Shown here in pieces: positions 7,450 through 9,169 of a stretch of 9,169 bases of DNA (within the stretch, counting starts at the first letter, position 1; every line of letters begins with the position of its first letter). The stretch covers positions 1 through 9,169 of the forward strand of contig JAITBS010000437.1 of the NCBI GenBank assembly GCA_031283515.1, read 5' to 3'. A program made the translations under genes and the position numbers. The notes beneath the pieces were generated by a model. That model saw nothing but the letters and a program-made list of their open reading frames with translations, searched no databases and was not told the DNA's origin. Source of the stretch: Planctomycetaceae bacterium. Its GTDB lineage: Bacteria > Planctomycetota > Planctomycetia > Pirellulales > Thermoguttaceae.

Positions 7450-8235
7450 TTATGCAAAATTATCTTTTTCAGAAACTTCAAGAAGAGTTGTAATTGTTTC
7501 CTTGAGTTGAGATGAAAGTTTGGGCCAAGTTTCAATTAACCGGTCGAGTTGTACATCTGTTTCCCGAACACATTCGAATAAGTGTTCTGTTGTAAATTCC
7601 GGTGTAAATTCCGGTGTTTCCGAAGGTTCGATATTGGGGGTAAATTCTTTGGTTGGTTCTTTTTTAATTGGTTCAATTTCTTTGATCGGGGAATGGGCGG
7701 AACGCGGCACGTTTTTTTGAGTTCTGTTTTCTAAAGAAGCACAACCAATTTTAACAGCTTGTTTTCTGTCTGTTTGTTCCGGCAGTAACACCGAAATCAA
7801 TGATCGAGACGATTTTTCGAATAAAGGTTCGATTGATTTTACTGGTTTCCGTTTGGGAGTTGGGGAATGATTTCTGAGAGAATGTTTTGGGGCAATTGTG
7901 GTTTGTGCGTTGTTGATTTTGTTGACAAAAGTAAAAATATCCGGTGGAACCGGAATTGTTCCAACCGGATCCGCCCGCAAAATACCATTACGAGAGGGAC
8001 ATTTCTCCTGCTGCAACCCGTTTGAACGAAATGAAACACGAAATGCAGCAGTACCTTTGCGTTCTATTGGAAAATGCGGTGCGCCGACCAACCGGCTGCG
8101 GCCGAAACTATTTTGTTTTGTTTCGGGGTGAAACATTCGGTTTTCGTTCGCAAAAAAGTTGGCAATTTCCTCATCGCGAAAATTTTTGAAAGAAATTGCA
8201 ACAGGGCGTGCTGTTTGAGAAAGATCGCTCGTCAT
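7450..8235 (-). CDS. Hypothetical protein, basic and mostly disordered, second gene of a coupled pair
   Basis: I do not recognise this 261-residue protein. Residues 1-180 are rich in R, K, N, S and P with little predicted secondary structure and no signal peptide or membrane segment. Residues 183-216 are a charged Glu/Pro/Thr linker with the small repeat PEFTPEFTTE, which comes from a 12-bp tandem DNA repeat at 7590-7613. Residues 226-255 look like one or two amphipathic helices (DVQLDRLIETWPKLSSQLKE), with a W-P-x-L motif I associate with short C-terminal helical segments in other planctomycete proteins; that association is from memory, not a search. The start is strong: a GAGG Shine-Dalgarno five bases before the ATG overlaps the end of the upstream gene, whose TGA lies 7 bp away. 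Translation is therefore probably coupled to that gene. The lack of any known domain leaves a small chance that the N-terminal part is not the natural frame. Confidence 0.6.
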   Translation of the reverse strand: MTSDLSQTARPVAISFKNFRDEEIANFFANENRMFHPETKQNSFGRSRLVGAPHFPIERKGTAAFRVSFRSNGLQQEKCPSRNGILRADPVGTIPVPPDIFTFVNKINNAQTTIAPKHSLRNHSPTPKRKPVKSIEPLFEKSSRSLISVLLPEQTDRKQAVKIGCASLENRTQKNVPRSAHSPIKEIEPIKKEPTKEFTPNIEPSETPEFTPEFTTEHLFECVRETDVQLDRLIETWPKLSSQLKETITTLLEVSEKDNFA

Positions 8236-8242
8236 AGAAACC

Positions 8243-8575
8243 TCAAGCCGCTTCGTTTTTGGATTTCATTTCCGACCAACTTCGTTTGTAATGGAGAGCC
8301 TCGAGTAACTCTGTCAATGTCAGTGTTTGATTTTCGAGTTCGAGAGGGATTTCCATTCCGGGATCGCAGACCAGATCAACTGTTCCATCTTCGCTGATTA
8401 GGTCGTCAAATTCCCGAATTAAGCCGTCTTGAACAGCTTGCCGGACGAGATGACCACGTGTTGCGGAGATTTCTCCGGCACGTTCGCCAAGACTATCGGC
8501 TGCCCGTTTGGCTAACGCAGGAAGGTATTCACTCGGAATCTCAATAATTCGCGGCGTGTACACTTTAACTTGCAT
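8243..8575 (-). CDS. Hypothetical small acidic protein, first gene of a coupled pair
   Basis: A 110-residue protein of no family I can name. It begins MQVKVYTPRIIEIPSEYLPA and has a predicted helical middle (LAKRAADSLGERAGEISATRGHLVRQAVQDGL, about 22-53). An acidic segment follows (EFDDLISEDGTVDLVCDPGMEIPLELEN), then a C-terminal helix (LTLTELLEALHYKRSWSEMKSK). There is no signal peptide or membrane segment. GGAG seven bases before the ATG is a good ribosome-binding site. The stop codon lies 7 bp before the start of the 261-residue gene, forming a two-gene operon. The acidic upstream and basic downstream products would suit a partner pair, but this is inference. A two-gene toxin-antitoxin layout was considered and cannot be supported without a recognisable domain. 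Confidence 0.75.
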   Translation of the reverse strand: MQVKVYTPRIIEIPSEYLPALAKRAADSLGERAGEISATRGHLVRQAVQDGLIREFDDLISEDGTVDLVCDPGMEIPLELENQTLTLTELLEALHYKRSWSEMKSKNEAA

Positions 8576-8739
8576 TTCAAAACTCCATAAAAGGATATAG
8601 GGATATTAGTGATCGAGAATTGAGGGTGTTTTCTTAATCCACAATCCTCCGTATTCCCGTCTTTTGATACATTTTACAATATCGGCAATAAATTTTAACT
8701 TTTATACTGATTTTATTATTTTTTTGGATTATTTCTATT

Positions 8740-8769
8740 ATTCACTGAAAAAGACTAAGCATTCACTGA
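8740..8769. repeat. Direct repeat ATTCACTGA, two copies 21 bp apart
   Basis: ATTCACTGA occurs at 8740-8748 and again at 8761-8769, a spacing of two helical turns. One copy lies in the spacer of the candidate promoter above and the other falls near its expected transcription start. This is the usual geometry for a repressor site, possibly autoregulation by one of the two operon products. The repeat is seen; the operator role is inferred. Confidence 0.35.
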
Positions 8770-8780
8770 TTGGTTGTCAA
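8752..8780 (-). promoter_or_regulatory. Candidate sigma-70-type promoter for the 8575-7450 operon
   Basis: On the minus strand a perfect -35 hexamer TTGACA (complement of 8775-8780) is followed, after exactly 17 bp, by TAGTCT (complement of 8752-8757). The latter keeps only the T-A...T positions of the -10 consensus. It would give a leader of about 170 bases before the ATG at 8575. The weak -10 keeps confidence low. Confidence 0.3.
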
Positions 8781-8864
8781 TTTAGGTAAATTTTGTAGAT
8801 AAAATCGGGAGTATTCCTGTTTCCGTGTCGGTTTTGGGTATCTATTCAGCGGTGATCATATTTT

Positions 8865-9169
8865 ATGGTTGGCAATGTTTCACCGAAACGTTGGTCAGCG
8901 ATAGCCGACTTGTCCCAGTTTACAGCCGGCAAAAAACCAGTAGACAATTGTCTAAAACCGGTTGACAATTACCAAAAACCAGTTGACAATTGCCTAAAAC
9001 CAGTTGGCAATTGTCTAAAACCAGTTGACAATTGTCTAAAACCAGTTGACAATTGCCTAAAACCAGTTGACAATTGTCTAAAACCAGTTGGCAATTATCT
9101 AAAACCAGTTGACAATTGCCTAAAGCCAGTTGGCAATTGTCTAAAACCAGTTGACAATTGCCTAAAACC
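8865..9169 (+). CDS. Partial ORF encoding a tandem heptapeptide-repeat protein (runs off right edge)
   Basis: I traced this frame by hand. ATG at 8865 has GGTGA nine bases upstream, and 101 codons follow without a stop to the window end. The first 24 residues are MVGNVSPKRWSAIADLSQFT and AGKK, with no signal peptide. From codon 25 (8937) the protein is 11 full units of PVDNCLK, with variants PVDNYQK (unit 2), PVGNCLK (units 4 and 10) and PVGNYLK (unit 8), then the start of a twelfth. Nearly every unit contributes one cysteine and one lysine. I know no protein family with this repeat. The 21-bp unit keeps the frame automatically, so an open frame by itself is weak proof of coding. The Shine-Dalgarno, the ATG in frame and the absence of indels support it. 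The C-terminus and length are not visible. It might instead be a non-coding minisatellite. Confidence 0.4.
   Translation, partial: MVGNVSPKRWSAIADLSQFTAGKKPVDNCLKPVDNYQKPVDNCLKPVGNCLKPVDNCLKPVDNCLKPVDNCLKPVGNYLKPVDNCLKPVGNCLKPVDNCLK
8937..9169. repeat. 21-bp tandem repeat array with palindromic core, at least 11 units
   Basis: Eleven complete 21-bp units run without gaps from 8937 to 9167, and two bases of a twelfth reach the window edge. The core of each unit is GACAATTGTC (a perfect 10-bp palindrome in units 1, 5 and 7) or a variant of it: GGCAATTGTC, GACAATTGCC, GGCAATTATC or GACAATTACC. All differences among units 3-11 are transitions, and no indel occurs. A 21-bp period puts every core on the same face of the helix. 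The unit also contains TTGACA, which equals a -35 consensus. There are no unique spacers between units. Confidence 0.97.

Larger units (their letters stand above)
8576..8864. other. A+T-rich divergent intergenic region
   Basis: This 289-bp stretch separates the minus-strand operon from the plus-strand repeat ORF. It holds the candidate promoter and ATTCACTGA direct repeat listed separately, and an especially A+T-rich tract at about 8697-8742. On the plus strand a weak TTGTCA (8774-8779) with TAGATA (8796-8801) at 16 bp could serve the repeat ORF. I see no gene or structured RNA in it. Confidence 0.5.

Noticed and set aside
7898..8397. Overlapping plus-strand ORFs opposite the two-gene operon
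   Set aside because: They are antisense to frames with good Shine-Dalgarno sequences and coupled spacing; no domain or start signal of their own was seen.
8243..8575. Antitoxin gene of a toxin-antitoxin pair
   Set aside because: The size and gene order fit, but no antitoxin fold motif is visible and the partner has no toxin catalytic residues that I can identify.
8937..9169. CRISPR array from the regular 21-bp repeats
   Set aside because: Units are directly adjacent with no unique spacers, and no Cas gene is nearby.
8690..9169. Iteron-type replication origin
   Set aside because: The A+T-rich tract and phased repeats fit, but there is no Rep gene or DnaA box in view and the neighbours are chromosomal-type genes; kept only as an alternative in the findings.

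Overview
The window is A+T-rich bacterial DNA, and nearly every recognisable gene lies on the minus strand. Several features together point to Planctomycetota, with moderate confidence: a response regulator with an excisionase-type helix-turn-helix at its N-terminus, an exported DUF1573 protein, patchy use of Shine-Dalgarno sequences (clear for some genes, absent before acnA), long gene-poor intergenic DNA, and dispersed repeats built on a GCAGATTACGCAGA motif. This taxonomic call is inference from gene content. There is no rRNA or other phylogenetic marker in the window.

Layout from left to right. Positions 1-218 hold the N-terminus of an ISAzo13-family transposase that runs off the left edge. 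Next come a family-4-like glycosyltransferase (294-1322), an inverted repeat that may be a terminator (1371-1448), and an HTH plus receiver-domain response regulator (1461-2042) with a small operator-like inverted repeat upstream. About 1 kb (2043-3060) carries no convincing gene. It contains a 229-bp structured element bounded by near-perfect inverted repeats. A full-length aconitase AcnA follows (3061-5802). Upstream of it are three tandem 34-bp repeats with an inverted partner, then an exported DUF1573 protein (5989-7182), then another inverted-repeat element related to the first. Positions 7450-8575 carry a two-gene, translationally coupled operon of unknown function: a 110-residue acidic protein followed by a 261-residue basic, largely disordered protein.

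The right end is the most unusual part. A plus-strand reading frame starts at 8865 and is still open at the window edge. From 8937 it consists of 21-bp tandem repeats, each encoding a PVDNCLK-like heptapeptide, and each built round the palindrome GACAATTGTC or a close variant. It could be a repeat protein, an array of phased protein-binding sites, or both.

The genes do not form one pathway. AcnA is central metabolism (TCA cycle). The glycosyltransferase and DUF1573 protein belong to the cell envelope. The response regulator is a signalling protein with no kinase next to it. The only gene pair that looks functionally linked is the coupled 8575-7450 operon. No defence system, CRISPR array or RNA gene could be supported.
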